A stretch of DNA of 64,000 nt from Halospina sp040196175 (lineage in GTDB: Bacteria > Pseudomonadota > Gammaproteobacteria > Pseudomonadales > Oleiphilaceae): the NCBI RefSeq assembly GCF_040196175.1, contig NZ_JBEFNF010000001.1:1054001-1118000 (forward strand). Reading direction: 5' to 3'. Shown piece by piece: positions 1 to 9,009 of the stretch; within the stretch, counting starts at the first letter, position 1; each line of letters starts with the position of its first letter. Under the pieces are notes generated by a model. It had not been told where the DNA came from, searched no databases, and saw only the letters and a program-made list of their open reading frames with translations. Both the position numbers and the translations under genes were made by a program.

Positions 1-1359
1 ACCGTCGTTGTAGATGGCTACGTCCATTCCCAGCCCGAGGCACTGGAGTTCGCCCCGGTAGACCGGCAGCGTCGGGTTGCCGAGGGCAAAGCAGGAGACG
101 ATGTCGGTGCCGCCGGAAATGGAGGACAGGCAGACGTCCGGCTTAACGTCCCGGTGAACGTAATCGAAACTCTCATGGGCCAGCGGGCTGCCGGTTGAGA
201 GAATCGCTTTCAGCGGATCCAGACCGTGGGTCTCACGGGGTTTGAGGCCGTTTTTCTCACATGCGGCGTAGTATTTAGCGCTGGCGCCGAAGACGGTGAT
301 GCCGTGTTCCTCAGCGAGGTTCCAGAGCACCTCCGAGGTGGGCGCCATGGGCGAGCCGTCGTAGAGCACGGCCGTTGCGCCCAGCGCTAGAGTGCTGACC
401 AGCCAATTCCACATCATCCAGCCAGTGGTGGTGTAGTAAAAGACCACGTCGTCTTGGTCCACATCCGTGTGCAGCCCCAGTTCCTTGAGGTGCTGGAGAA
501 GAGTGCCGCCGACGCCGTGGATAATGCACTTGGGGGCGCCCGTGGTGCCCGAGGAGTAGAGGATGTAGAGCGGGTCATCGAAGGCCACTGGGGTGAAGCC
601 GGCGGCGGGCTCGCTCTGGAGGGCTTCGGCCCAGTCCATGGCGCTGTCCTGGAGCTGCCAGGGGTATTCCGGGTGGTTGTTGACGCGGACCTGCAACCGG
701 AGTTCGGGCAGGGCGTCGGCGAGCTGCTGCACACGTTCGCGGGTGTCGATGCCCCTGCCGTTGTATTGGTAGCCGTTGACGGCGAGCAGCGCCTTGGGTT
801 GGATCTGGCCGAAGCGTTCGAGCACGCCCTGGTAGCCGAAGTCCGGGGAGCAGGAGGACCAGACGGCGCCCAGGCGGGCGGTGGCAAGCATGCCAATAAC
901 GGCTTCGAGGCCATTGGTGATGAAGGCGGCGACGCGATCGCCTTTGGTGATGCCGTGTTCCTGGAGGGTACCGGCGAGGCGGGCGCTGGCTTCGCGCAGT
1001 TCGCCGTAGGTGATCTGTCGGCCGCGGCCGTCTTCGCGCTGTTCGATGAGGGCGACGCGGTCGGGTTCGCCGCGCAGGAGGTTCTCGGCGAAGTTGAGGC
1101 GGGCGCCGCCGAACCAGGTGGCGCCGGGCATCTGGTCGCCGTTTTCGAGGATGCGGCGGGCCTGGTATTGGCCGCGAACGTCGAAGTATTGCCAGATGGT
1201 TTCCCAGAAATCGGCCGGGTTCTGGGTGCTCCATTGGTGGAGACTTTGCCAGGTGTTGCCGGGAGTGTGGCCCTGGGTGTGGAGCCAGTTGTGGTAGTGG
1301 GTGATTCGGCTGGTCTGGATGCGGTCGTTTGTTGGGGTCCAGATGGGTTGGTCTGTCAT
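1..1359 (-). CDS. aacS: Acetoacetyl-CoA synthetase, C-terminal part outside window
   Basis: ATP-dependent ligase that converts acetoacetate to acetoacetyl-CoA in the cytoplasm. The frame opens at ATG 1359 and stays open for 453 codons to the window edge; the family is about 650 residues, so roughly the last third is missing. An ACAS-type N-terminal segment is followed near residue 265 by the adenylate-forming P-loop YSSGTTGAPK, then FGASAKYYA and SGGTD typical of the acetoacetyl-CoA branch. It starts 33 bases after the liuE stop on the same strand, so it is probably the last gene of the leucine operon and uses the acetoacetate that HMG-CoA lyase releases. The identification is strong; the operon membership is inferred from spacing. 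Confidence 0.93.
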   Translation of the reverse strand, partial: MTDQPIWTPTNDRIQTSRITHYHNWLHTQGHTPGNTWQSLHQWSTQNPADFWETIWQYFDVRGQYQARRILENGDQMPGATWFGGARLNFAENLLRGEPDRVALIEQREDGRGRQITYGELREASARLAGTLQEHGITKGDRVAAFITNGLEAVIGMLATARLGAVWSSCSPDFGYQGVLERFGQIQPKALLAVNGYQYNGRGIDTRERVQQLADALPELRLQVRVNNHPEYPWQLQDSAMDWAEALQSEPAAGFTPVAFDDPLYILYSSGTTGAPKCIIHGVGGTLLQHLKELGLHTDVDQDDVVFYYTTTGWMMWNWLVSTLALGATAVLYDGSPMAPTSEVLWNLAEEHGITVFGASAKYYAACEKNGLKPRETHGLDPLKAILSTGSPLAHESFDYVHRDVKPDVCLSSISGGTDIVSCFALGNPTLPVYRGELQCLGLGMDVAIYNDG

Positions 1360-1392
1360 TTTCGGTGGATCCCTGTTGGTTTTACCTTCAGT

Positions 1393-2283
1393 TTAACATT
1401 GCATGGCTTGTGCGACTTTCGAGGGCGTACGTCGGTTGAGGGTCTCACAGATCTCGTTGCCAATGCGGCAAACCGCCTGTAGGTCGACGCCAGTGCTCAG
1501 GCCCTGGCCTTCGAGCAGGTAGAGCAGGTCCTCGGTAGCGAGATTGCCGGAGGCGCCTGGGGCGTAGGGGCAGCCGCCGAGGCCGGCGACGGCGCTGTCG
1601 AACGTTCGGATGCCGCGGTTGAGGCCCTGGAGGATATTGGCAAGGGCCTGGCCGTAGGTGTCGTGGCAGTGCAGGGCGAGGCGTTCGACCGGAATGCTTG
1701 GGAGTACGGCATCGAGGACAGAGTCTATTTCCCTGGGGCGGGCGACACCGATGGTGTCGCCGAGGGAGATGTCGTTGCAGCCCAGTTCGAGGAGGCGTTC
1801 GGCGACGTCCGCGACGTTGCCCGGTGCGATGCGGCCGGCATAGGGACAGTCGAGGACGGTGGAGATGTAGCCGCGTACGTGGATGCCCGCATTGTTGGCG
1901 GCTTCGACCAGTGGGGCGAAGCGCTCAAGGCTCGCTGTGATGGTGCAGTTGATGTTTTTCTGCGTGAAGGCATCGGAGGCGGCGGTGAACACGGCAATGC
2001 GGTCGACGTTGGCGGCCAGGGCGGCGTCGAGGCCTTTCTGGTTGGGGATCAGGGCTTCGATTGAGAGGCCGGAGCGGCGCCGGATGCTGGCGATGACCTG
2101 GTCGGTATCGGCCATTTGAGGCACCCATTTCGGCGAAACGAAACTGCCGGCCTCGATGCGGTTGAGGCCGGCTTCCGCCAGCGCGTTGAACCAGCGGGCG
2201 CGGGTGGTAGCGTCCACGGGGATGCTTTCGTTCTGGAGGCCGTCGCGGAGGCCGACTTCGACGATTTCGGCGTGATCACTCAT
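1393..2283 (-). CDS. liuE: Hydroxymethylglutaryl-CoA lyase
   Basis: Splits 3-hydroxy-3-methylglutaryl-CoA into acetyl-CoA and acetoacetate, the final step of leucine breakdown. The protein has 296 residues, normal for bacterial HMG-CoA lyases. The N-terminal EVGLRDGLQNE motif carries the catalytic Arg and Asp of the TIM barrel, and the C-terminal GGCPYAPGASGN loop carries the conserved cysteine. His residues of the metal site are visible in LALHCHDTYG. Its ATG overlaps the liuD stop as ATGA, which suggests translational coupling. 2-Isopropylmalate or homocitrate synthases share the fold, but the GLRDGLQNE and GGCPYAPGA signatures and the context argue for lyase. Confidence 0.96.
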   Translation of the reverse strand: MSDHAEIVEVGLRDGLQNESIPVDATTRARWFNALAEAGLNRIEAGSFVSPKWVPQMADTDQVIASIRRRSGLSIEALIPNQKGLDAALAANVDRIAVFTAASDAFTQKNINCTITASLERFAPLVEAANNAGIHVRGYISTVLDCPYAGRIAPGNVADVAERLLELGCNDISLGDTIGVARPREIDSVLDAVLPSIPVERLALHCHDTYGQALANILQGLNRGIRTFDSAVAGLGGCPYAPGASGNLATEDLLYLLEGQGLSTGVDLQAVCRIGNEICETLNRRTPSKVAQAMQC

Positions 2284-4292
2284 GGGGGGTCCCCGTTTGG
2301 TTCGAAGGCGATCAGGGTCTGGCCGGAGCTGAGGCTGTCGCCTTCGCTGCAGTAGAGTTCCGTTACGATGCCCTCGGCTGGGGCGGTGATGGTATGTTCC
2401 ATTTTCATGGCTTCCATGACCACCAGGGGCTGGCCCTTGGTCGCATGGTCGCCGGCTGCGCAGTGCAGGGCGACGACTCGGCCGTGCATGGGGGCGGTGA
2501 GGGTGGCGCTGTCTTCCTTCGTCAGATCCATTTCCGGATGATTGACGCGTACGGCCCAGGATTCGCCCTCGGCGAACAGGGTGACGCCTGCCGGTGAGCA
2601 GCTTATGGCTTTGAGGGTCAGTTCCCGGCGCGCCTGGTCAAGCGTTTCAATCACGACTGTGCCCTGGTGGCCCTGGCGTTGCCAGCGCAGGGTGAGGGTT
2701 TGGCTGAGGCCTCGGAGCGAAGCGTACCGCCAGCCGCTGGATACGGGCTGCAGTGCGTACTCGATCGTGTGGCGCTCACCCTGGTGGATTTCGACACGCT
2801 GCCAGGGCTCGCCCACAAGGCGCCAGCCGGTGAACGTGCTCCATGGGTCCGTTGAGGTGGTGGCGGCTGCCGGCTGTTTGAGCCAGAGCCAACCCAACAG
2901 GCCCAAGGCCACCGAGGTGTCCCCGTCAATCGCCGGCACCACCAGATCGGCTTCATGTTGGTCCACAAAATGCGTCTTTAGATCCCTGTTGATAAACGAA
3001 TCATGGCCAAGTATCCGGCATAGGTAACCAACGTTGATGGCGAAGCCACCCAAGTGGTAGTGGGTCAGGGCATGCCGGAGTCGGGTGATAGCCTCCTGGC
3101 GGTCCCTGCCATGGGCGATCACTTTGGCTAGCATGGGGTCGTAGTGGTTGGAAACGGTCACCCCCTGGGCAATACCGGAATCGACTCGGATGCCTTGCGT
3201 ACCTACGGGTTCGTTCAGGTACTGGACACGGCCGCTGGTTGGCAGGAAGCTGTGGTCCGGATCCTCGGCGTAGACACGTGCTTCCACGGCATGACCGTTG
3301 ATCTGCAGTCCTTCCTGGGGCCAGGGCAGGGGTTCACCCAGGGCAATGCGGATCTGCCATTCTACGAGATCGAGACCGGTGATGGCCTCGGTTACCGGGT
3401 GTTCCACCTGCAGGCGCGTGTTCATTTCCATGAAGTAGAAGTGCCCGTCGGGCCCCAGCAGAAACTCCACGGTGCCAGCGTTGCGATAGCCGATGGCATG
3501 AGCACAGCGCAGAGCAGCGTTGGCCATGGCCTCGCGGGTGGGGTCTGTAAGATCAGGGGCCGGCGCCTCTTCCAGGATCTTCTGATGGCGGCGTTGGATG
3601 GAGCAGTCGCGGTCGAACACGTGGCGGCCATTGCCGTGATGGTCGAACAGGACCTGGACTTCTACATGACGGGGGTGGTCCACGAAGCGTTCCAGAAGGA
3701 CCTGGTCGTTGCCAAAGGCAACGCTGGCCTCGCGTTGGACCCCGTCCAGGGCATTGCGCAGCTCGCCGAATTCGCGCACCACGCGCATGCCCTTGCCACC
3801 TCCACCAGCGCTGGCCTTGATCAGTAGCGGCAGGCCAATGCGATGGGCTTCGGATTCGAGGTAATCCAGGGACTGGTCATCGCCATGGTAGCCGGGCACC
3901 AGCGGTACACCAGCATCTTCCATCAGCCGCTTGGCGGCTGTCTTGTCGCCCATGGCGGCAATCGCGTCGGTCCCCGGGCCGACAAATTGGATCCCCTCGG
4001 CTTCGCAGCGTCGGACCAGTCCCGTGCTCTCCGACAGGAACCCATAGCCGGGATGGATCAGGTCGGCGCCGGTCTCCCGGGCGGCCTGAAGAATGCGCTC
4101 CGGATCCAGGTAGGATTCGCGGGCGGATGCGGGGCCGATAGGCACGGCCTGATCCGCCTCGGCCACAAACGGCGCTCCGCGATCCGCTTCTGAATGAACG
4201 GCCACGGTGCGCAGCCCCATAAGGCGCGCGGTGCGCATGATGCGAGCGGCGATCTCGCCCCGGTTGGCGATCAGCAGGGTATGGTCACTCAT
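2280..4292 (-). CDS. liuD: Methylcrotonyl-CoA carboxylase biotinylated alpha subunit
   Basis: Carries biotin carboxylase and the biotin carrier of 3-methylcrotonyl-CoA carboxylase. I place the start at ATG 4292 (MSDHTLLIANRGEIAAR), because the open frame upstream only covers the 3' end of liuC and the family begins with LLIANRGEIA. This gives 670 residues. The order is biotin carboxylase N-domain, ATP-grasp with KASAGGGGKGMR, biotin carboxylase C-domain, a linker, and a C-terminal biotinyl domain with the acceptor lysine in EAMKME at about residue 630. The start overlaps the liuC stop by 8 bases. Propionyl- or acetyl-CoA carboxylase subunits look alike; the neighbouring liu genes decide the substrate. 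Confidence 0.96.
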   Translation of the reverse strand: MSDHTLLIANRGEIAARIMRTARLMGLRTVAVHSEADRGAPFVAEADQAVPIGPASARESYLDPERILQAARETGADLIHPGYGFLSESTGLVRRCEAEGIQFVGPGTDAIAAMGDKTAAKRLMEDAGVPLVPGYHGDDQSLDYLESEAHRIGLPLLIKASAGGGGKGMRVVREFGELRNALDGVQREASVAFGNDQVLLERFVDHPRHVEVQVLFDHHGNGRHVFDRDCSIQRRHQKILEEAPAPDLTDPTREAMANAALRCAHAIGYRNAGTVEFLLGPDGHFYFMEMNTRLQVEHPVTEAITGLDLVEWQIRIALGEPLPWPQEGLQINGHAVEARVYAEDPDHSFLPTSGRVQYLNEPVGTQGIRVDSGIAQGVTVSNHYDPMLAKVIAHGRDRQEAITRLRHALTHYHLGGFAINVGYLCRILGHDSFINRDLKTHFVDQHEADLVVPAIDGDTSVALGLLGWLWLKQPAAATTSTDPWSTFTGWRLVGEPWQRVEIHQGERHTIEYALQPVSSGWRYASLRGLSQTLTLRWQRQGHQGTVVIETLDQARRELTLKAISCSPAGVTLFAEGESWAVRVNHPEMDLTKEDSATLTAPMHGRVVALHCAAGDHATKGQPLVVMEAMKMEHTITAPAEGIVTELYCSEGDSLSSGQTLIAFEPNGDPP

Positions 4293-5094
4293 GAGCGCCG
4301 GCCTTCCGCCACGCGGGGGTTTCCTTTTGCATGAAGGCCCGCAGGCCCTCCTGGCCTTCGGTGTCGGTGCGCACCCGGGCGATGATGGAGGCAGTGAACT
4401 CATCCACGCCATCGTCGGCGGCCGGATCGTGCAGCCGGCGCACCAAGTGCTTGCACTCGGCCTGGGCCTCGGGGCCCGCCTGCATCAGCTGAGCCGCCAT
4501 TGCTTCGACCCGTTCATCAAGCGCCCCTGGGGCGGCCAACTCATGGATCAGCCCAAGCGAGTGAGCCTGTTCCGCCTCGATCAGTTCCGCACTGAGCATG
4601 TAGCGCCGGGCCTGGCGCTGGCCCAGAGTGCGCACCACATAGGGGCCGATGGTGGCCGGTACCAGTCCGAGGCGCACCTCGCTCAGGCAGAACCGGGCGT
4701 CAGTGGCGGCAATGGCAATGTCAGAGCAGCAGATCAGTCCTAGAGCGCCTCCGAAAGCAGCGCCCTGGACCCGGGTCAGCGTGGGTTTGGGGCATTCGTC
4801 CAGCAGGCGCATGAGGTGGGCGAGCGCCAGGGCGTCCTGGCGGTTCTCTTCGGCGGTCATAGCGGCGGTGGACTGCATCCATTCCAGGTCGGCGCCGGCG
4901 GAGAAATGCTTGCCTTCGGCGGCCAGCAGAACCGCGCGGACGTCATTATCCTGCGCCGCCGCCTCAATGGCGGTGCTCAGTTCACCGATGATCGACGCAT
5001 TGAAAGCGTTCCGTTTGTTCGCACGGTTGAGCCGGATGCGGCGCAATCCTTGGTGGGGCGTATCGACCAGCACGGTAGGGTCATTGTCGCTCAT
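4285..5094 (-). CDS. liuC: Methylglutaconyl-CoA hydratase (enoyl-CoA hydratase family)
   Basis: Crotonase-fold enzyme of 269 residues, expected to hydrate 3-methylglutaconyl-CoA to HMG-CoA between the carboxylase and the lyase. The oxyanion-hole segments GKHFSAGADLEWM and VQGAAFGGALGL are intact. It sits between liuB (10 bases away) and liuD (8-base overlap), the standard liu order. Sequence alone shows only the crotonase family; the specific substrate rests on the operon. Confidence 0.93.
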   Translation of the reverse strand: MSDNDPTVLVDTPHQGLRRIRLNRANKRNAFNASIIGELSTAIEAAAQDNDVRAVLLAAEGKHFSAGADLEWMQSTAAMTAEENRQDALALAHLMRLLDECPKPTLTRVQGAAFGGALGLICCSDIAIAATDARFCLSEVRLGLVPATIGPYVVRTLGQRQARRYMLSAELIEAEQAHSLGLIHELAAPGALDERVEAMAAQLMQAGPEAQAECKHLVRRLHDPAADDGVDEFTASIIARVRTDTEGQEGLRAFMQKETPAWRKAGAHE

Positions 5095-5104
5095 ATCAAG
5101 CTCC

Positions 5105-6712
5105 TTACATCCGGAAAACGCCGTAGCGCGTGTCGGCCTCGGGGGCGTTCAGTGCCGCGGACAGGGCGAGGGCAATCACCTCCCGGGTTTTGACCGGGTC
5201 GATGATGCCGTCGTCCCAGAGCCGGGCGCTGGCGTAGTAGGGGTGGGACTGGCGTTCGAACTGCTCGATGACAGGCTGCTTGAACGCCTGTTCATCCTCG
5301 TTGGACCAGGTGTCGCCCTGGCGCTCGATGGCACTGCGTTTCACGTCCGCGAGAACCCCGGCAGCCTGTTCGCCGCCCATCACGGCAATGCGCGCGTTGG
5401 GCCACATGAACAGGAAGCGCGGCTCGTAGGCACGCCCGCACATGCCGTAGTTACCGGCGCCGAAGCTGCCGCCGATGATGACGGTGAACTTGGGCACCCC
5501 GGCGCAGGCCACCGCATTGACCAGCTTCGCGCCGTGGCGGGCGATGCCGCCCTGTTCCGCCTCGCGCCCAACCATGAAACCGGTGATATTCTGCAGGAAC
5601 ACCAGCGGGATGCCGCGCTGGCAGCACAGTTCCACGAAGTGCGCCCCCTTCTGGGAGGATTCCGAGAAAAGGATGCCGTTGTTGGCGATGATGCCCACGG
5701 GCATGCCGGCCCAGTGCGCAAACCCACACACCAGGGTGGTTCCGAAGCGGGCCTTGAATTCGTCGAATTCGGAGCCGTCCACCAGCCGGGCGATGATCTC
5801 GCGCACATCGTAGGGTGTCTTGAGGTCCGTGGGTACGATGCCGTAGAGCTCTCCCGCTGGGTAGAGCGGCTCTTTGGGCTCACGCCGCTGCAGCCAGTCG
5901 CCCTTGTGCCAGTTGAGATTGCCGATGCAGGCACGGGCACGCTCCAGCGCATCCTCCTCGCTGTGGGCGAGATGGTCCGCCAACCCAGAGGTGCTGGTAT
6001 GCATGGCGGCACCGCCCAGCTCCTCGGCGGAGACGGTTTCACCGGTGGCCGCCTTGACCAGCGGCGGGCCGGCCAGATAAACCGTGCTCTGGCCTTCGAC
6101 CATGATGGCCTCGTCCGCCATGGCGGGCACGTAAGCGCCACCGGCAGTGCAGGGGCCCATGACCACGGCGATCTGGGGGATGCTGTTGGCCGAGAGATTG
6201 GCCTGGCGGAAAAAGATATGGCCGAAGTGGTCGTGATCCGGGAAGACCTCGTCCTGCTGGGGCAGATTGGCTCCGCCCGAGTCCACCAGGTAAATGCAGG
6301 GCAGGTGGTTCTCGGCGGCAATGGTCTGGGCCCGGAGGTGTTTCTTGACGGTCAGCGGGAAGTAGGTGCCGCCCTTGACGGTGGCGTCGTTGCCCAGAAT
6401 CATGCATTCGACGCCGTTGACCCGCCCGATACCGCCCACGGCACCGGCGGCCGGAACCTCGCCCTCGTAGACCTGATAGGCCGCCATGGGTGCCAGCTCC
6501 AGAAAGGGGGAGCCGGGATCCAGAAGGCGGTTGATGCGCTCGCGCACCGGCAGCTTACCCTTGCTCCGGTGGCGTTCCCGGGCCTTTTCGCCGCCGCCTT
6601 CCCGGACGGTCTCAAGTTTTTCCGTCAGGTCATCGACCAGCCCCTGCATGTGCTCGCGGCGTTCCTGGAAAAGGACATCCTCGGTGCTGATCCGGGATTC
6701 AAGAATGGTCAT
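5105..6712 (-). CDS. liuB: Methylcrotonyl-CoA carboxylase carboxyltransferase beta subunit
   Basis: Transfers CO2 from carboxybiotin on LiuD to 3-methylcrotonyl-CoA. The 535-residue length and the two crotonase-like carboxyltransferase halves match the family. Visible landmarks are IYLVDSGGANLPQQDEVFPD in the N half, GPCTAGGAYVPAM in the middle, and the acyl-CoA-site segments NNGILF and FLQNITGFMVG in the C half. The DSGGANLPQQ form is typical of methylcrotonyl rather than propionyl-CoA carboxylase. Three bases separate it from the liuA stop. Confidence 0.96.
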   Translation of the reverse strand: MTILESRISTEDVLFQERREHMQGLVDDLTEKLETVREGGGEKARERHRSKGKLPVRERINRLLDPGSPFLELAPMAAYQVYEGEVPAAGAVGGIGRVNGVECMILGNDATVKGGTYFPLTVKKHLRAQTIAAENHLPCIYLVDSGGANLPQQDEVFPDHDHFGHIFFRQANLSANSIPQIAVVMGPCTAGGAYVPAMADEAIMVEGQSTVYLAGPPLVKAATGETVSAEELGGAAMHTSTSGLADHLAHSEEDALERARACIGNLNWHKGDWLQRREPKEPLYPAGELYGIVPTDLKTPYDVREIIARLVDGSEFDEFKARFGTTLVCGFAHWAGMPVGIIANNGILFSESSQKGAHFVELCCQRGIPLVFLQNITGFMVGREAEQGGIARHGAKLVNAVACAGVPKFTVIIGGSFGAGNYGMCGRAYEPRFLFMWPNARIAVMGGEQAAGVLADVKRSAIERQGDTWSNEDEQAFKQPVIEQFERQSHPYYASARLWDDGIIDPVKTREVIALALSAALNAPEADTRYGVFRM

Positions 6713-6715
6713 GAC

Positions 6716-7879
6716 TCACTCCGTTTCCTTGAAGAGTTCCCGTCCGATCAGCATACGCCTGATTTCCTGGGTGCCAGCACCGATCTCGTAGAGCTTGGCG
6801 TCGCGCAGCAGCCGGCCTGAGGCGTACTCGTTGATGTAACCGTTGCCGCCCAGAATCTGGATGGCTTCCAGCGCCATTTTTGTGGCCTTCTCGGAGCAGT
6901 AGAGGATGGCTCCAGCGGCGTCCTTGCGGGTCGTCTCGCCCCGGTCACAGGCGGCCGCCACGGTGTACAAGTAGGAGCGGCAGACGTTGAGCTCGGTGTA
7001 CATATCCGCGACCTTGGCCTGGACCAGCTGAAACTCGCCGATGGCCTGACCGAACTGCTTGCGTTCGTGCACGTAGGGCAGAACCAGGTCCAGACAGGCC
7101 TGCATGATGCCCACTGGGCCACCGGCCAGCACGACGCGCTCGTAGTCCAGCCCTGACATCAGCACTCGCGCGCCATCGTTCTCGGCGCCCAGAATGTTCT
7201 CTGCGGGGACCCAGGCATCCTGAAAGATCAGCTCGGAGGTGTTGGATCCGCGCATGCCGAGTTTGTCGAGCTTGGGGCCCTGGCTGAAACCGGGCGTATC
7301 CCTTCCGACGAGGAAGGCGGTAATGCCTTTGGCTTCCTTCTCCGGATCGGTTTTGGCGTAAATCACGTAGACGTCCGCATCCGGGCCGTTGGTGATCCAC
7401 ATCTTGCTGCCGTTCAGGCGATAGCCGTCACCCTCTCGGGTGGCGCGAAGCTTCATGCTGACCACATCCGATCCCGCATTGGGTTCGCTCATCGCCAGTG
7501 CGCCGACGTGTTCGCCGGTCATCAGTTTCGGCAGGTAGCTTGCTTTCTGTTCGCCACTGCCGTTGCGGAAGATCTGGTTAACGCAGAGGTTGGAGTGGGC
7601 GCCATAGCTTAGGCCTACGGAGCCAGAGGCCCGGCTGATCTCCTCCATGGCGATGGTGTGGGCGAGGTAGCCCATGCCAGTGCCGCCGTCGGATTCCGAG
7701 ACGGTCATGCCTAGCAGTCCCATATCGCCCAGCTTGGGCCAGAGATCCCGGGGGAAGGCGTTGTCGTTGTCGATGGCCGCTGCCCGCGGAGCGATCTCGC
7801 CCTGGGCGAACTGGCGCACCTGATCCTGCAACATGACGGTGGTATCGTCGAGATTGAAGCTGAGGCCTGGATAGGTCAT
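6716..7879 (-). CDS. liuA: Isovaleryl-CoA dehydrogenase
   Basis: FAD flavoenzyme oxidising isovaleryl-CoA to 3-methylcrotonyl-CoA and passing electrons to electron-transfer flavoprotein. The protein has 387 residues, the usual acyl-CoA dehydrogenase size. GLDYERVVLAGGP contains the Glu that aligns with the catalytic Glu254 of human isovaleryl-CoA dehydrogenase, whose position in this helix distinguishes it from medium-chain enzymes. MSEPNAGSDVVSM and the C-terminal GAGTQEIRRMLIGREL are also typical. It is the first enzyme gene after the regulator liuR, 12 bases away. Confidence 0.97.
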   Translation of the reverse strand: MTYPGLSFNLDDTTVMLQDQVRQFAQGEIAPRAAAIDNDNAFPRDLWPKLGDMGLLGMTVSESDGGTGMGYLAHTIAMEEISRASGSVGLSYGAHSNLCVNQIFRNGSGEQKASYLPKLMTGEHVGALAMSEPNAGSDVVSMKLRATREGDGYRLNGSKMWITNGPDADVYVIYAKTDPEKEAKGITAFLVGRDTPGFSQGPKLDKLGMRGSNTSELIFQDAWVPAENILGAENDGARVLMSGLDYERVVLAGGPVGIMQACLDLVLPYVHERKQFGQAIGEFQLVQAKVADMYTELNVCRSYLYTVAAACDRGETTRKDAAGAILYCSEKATKMALEAIQILGGNGYINEYASGRLLRDAKLYEIGAGTQEIRRMLIGRELFKETE

Positions 7880-7891
7880 GGGTACTCCGGA

Positions 7892-8287
7892 TTATTGTTG
7901 TTGGTTACGGTTCATGGTGTCGAGGCAGCGCTGCTCCGCCTCCTCAAGCTCCATCTGCATCAGCTGGAGCTCGCGCATCTGGTCGTTCAGCTGTTCACGT
8001 CGATCGCGAATTTTTTTCAGTAAGGCATTGAGTTGCCGTTCATTTCCGGATTCCGGGTCGTACATTTCGATGATGTCCCGGGACTCGGCCAGGCTGAACC
8101 CCAGGCGTTTGCCCCGCAGAATAAGCTTGAGCTTGACCCTGTCAGCATCGCTGTAGATGCGCTGTTGGCCCTCGCGCCTTGGGTCAAGAAGGCCGGCTTC
8201 TTCATAGAAGCGGATGGTGCGGGTGGTGATGTCGAACTCTCGCGCCAGGTCGCTGATGGTGTAGGTTGTCTGGCTTTCCGCACTCAT
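7892..8287 (-). CDS. liuR: MerR-family regulator of leucine catabolism
   Basis: DNA-binding regulator of 131 residues. The N-terminal winged helix-turn-helix YTISDLAREFDITTRTIRFY is the MerR signature, followed by a long dimerisation helix rich in Glu, Gln and Arg. There are no metal-binding cysteines of the heavy-metal MerR type; the sole cysteine is near the C terminus. It is promoter-proximal in the liu operon, and a LiuR-like palindrome lies 24 bases upstream of its start, so autoregulation of the whole operon is likely. Confidence 0.93.
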   Translation of the reverse strand: MSAESQTTYTISDLAREFDITTRTIRFYEEAGLLDPRREGQQRIYSDADRVKLKLILRGKRLGFSLAESRDIIEMYDPESGNERQLNALLKKIRDRREQLNDQMRELQLMQMELEEAEQRCLDTMNRNQQQ

Positions 8288-8301
8288 GGAACGATCCTTT
8301 A

Positions 8302-8333
8302 ACTATAACGTTGACGTTAACGTAAAGGTTAAA
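8302..8333 (-). promoter_or_regulatory. Proposed liuR-liuABCDE-aacS promoter
   Basis: On the minus strand TTTAAC (8328-8333) and TATAGT (8302-8307) are separated by 20 bases. A spacer of 19-20 is characteristic of MerR-activated promoters, and the LiuR palindrome occupies it. The -35 is weak (3 of 6 consensus positions), as expected for an activator-dependent promoter. The start site is not proven. Confidence 0.5.
8311..8326. promoter_or_regulatory. Probable LiuR operator
   Basis: The 16-base near-perfect palindrome TTGACGTTAACGTAAA has one mismatched pair. It matches the ACGTnnACGT-type signal I know for LiuR in gamma- and betaproteobacteria. It lies in the liuR 5' region between the proposed -35 and -10 elements, where MerR-family activators normally bind. 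Confidence 0.75.
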
Positions 8334-8361
8334 GCGCTCGCAATCGTGAAGAGAGATGGAA

Positions 8362-8994
8362 TCAGTCCCCAGTGATGCTGAGCATGCGGTCGCGGAGATG
8401 ACGCCACTGCTGAACCTCGTCGGCGCTGCCAACACGACGGTCTGAACGTTCATCTCGGCTCAACCAGAGATCGGTGCCATTGAAGCTGTACACGGGTTTG
8501 AGATCGGTGCGCCGGGAGGCGGGCTGGATCTGATTGACCAGGTTATCAAGGATCAAGGGCTCGGCGTTGGGGTCGGGATACCAGGCGAGCACCATGTGCG
8601 CCTGCTCTAGATGGATTGCATCCACGTAGGTGATACGCAGGCGTTTTTCGGGCACTCCCATGGCGCGCAGCGTCATGTACTTGGCGTTGGCAAACTCCTC
8701 GCAGTCGCCGGCATCGGTGGCAAGGAACTCGACAGGGGTGGCCCAGTAATCCCTGAGGCCCCAATGGTCGATGTCCCAGACGAATTCACGCTTATTAAAG
8801 AAATGGTTGACGGCCAGAACCTGTTCGGTCTCCGTGACGTCACGGTGTTGTTCAATGAGCTCGTCCCAGTCAGTCAATCGCTGCTTTGCCGCGTTGCCGT
8901 ACTCACGCTGGACGTATTCCAATAGATCCTTGCCCAGGTCGATACCGTGGGCGAGGCCAGTGAGCAGTACCGCCATAACCAGACCCAGGCGCAT
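8362..8994 (-). CDS. LapG-like periplasmic transglutaminase-fold cysteine protease
   Basis: Bacterial transglutaminase-like cysteine protease of 210 residues with an N-terminal signal sequence (first 17 residues or so). GDCEEFANAKYMTLRAMGVP contains Cys98; His133 (QAHMVL) and Asp150 (LILDN) complete a triad. The spacings of 35 and 17 residues compare with 37 and 17 in Pseudomonas fluorescens LapG. Asp97 and Glu99/100 resemble the LapG calcium site. LapG clips large adhesins and is held by the c-di-GMP receptor LapD. No lapD or adhesin gene adjoins it here. It lies 15 bases after gspC on the same strand and is probably cotranscribed with it. The fold is secure; the substrate is unknown. Confidence 0.85.
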   Translation of the reverse strand: MRLGLVMAVLLTGLAHGIDLGKDLLEYVQREYGNAAKQRLTDWDELIEQHRDVTETEQVLAVNHFFNKREFVWDIDHWGLRDYWATPVEFLATDAGDCEEFANAKYMTLRAMGVPEKRLRITYVDAIHLEQAHMVLAWYPDPNAEPLILDNLVNQIQPASRRTDLKPVYSFNGTDLWLSRDERSDRRVGSADEVQQWRHLRDRMLSITGD

Positions 8995-9009
8995 AGAACG
9001 GATTCCGGA

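Noticed and set aside
4649..6820. 723-codon open frame on plus opposite liuC and liuB
   Set aside because: It is antisense to two strongly identified genes, its translation has no recognisable domain, and long antisense frames are common in GC-rich coding DNA.
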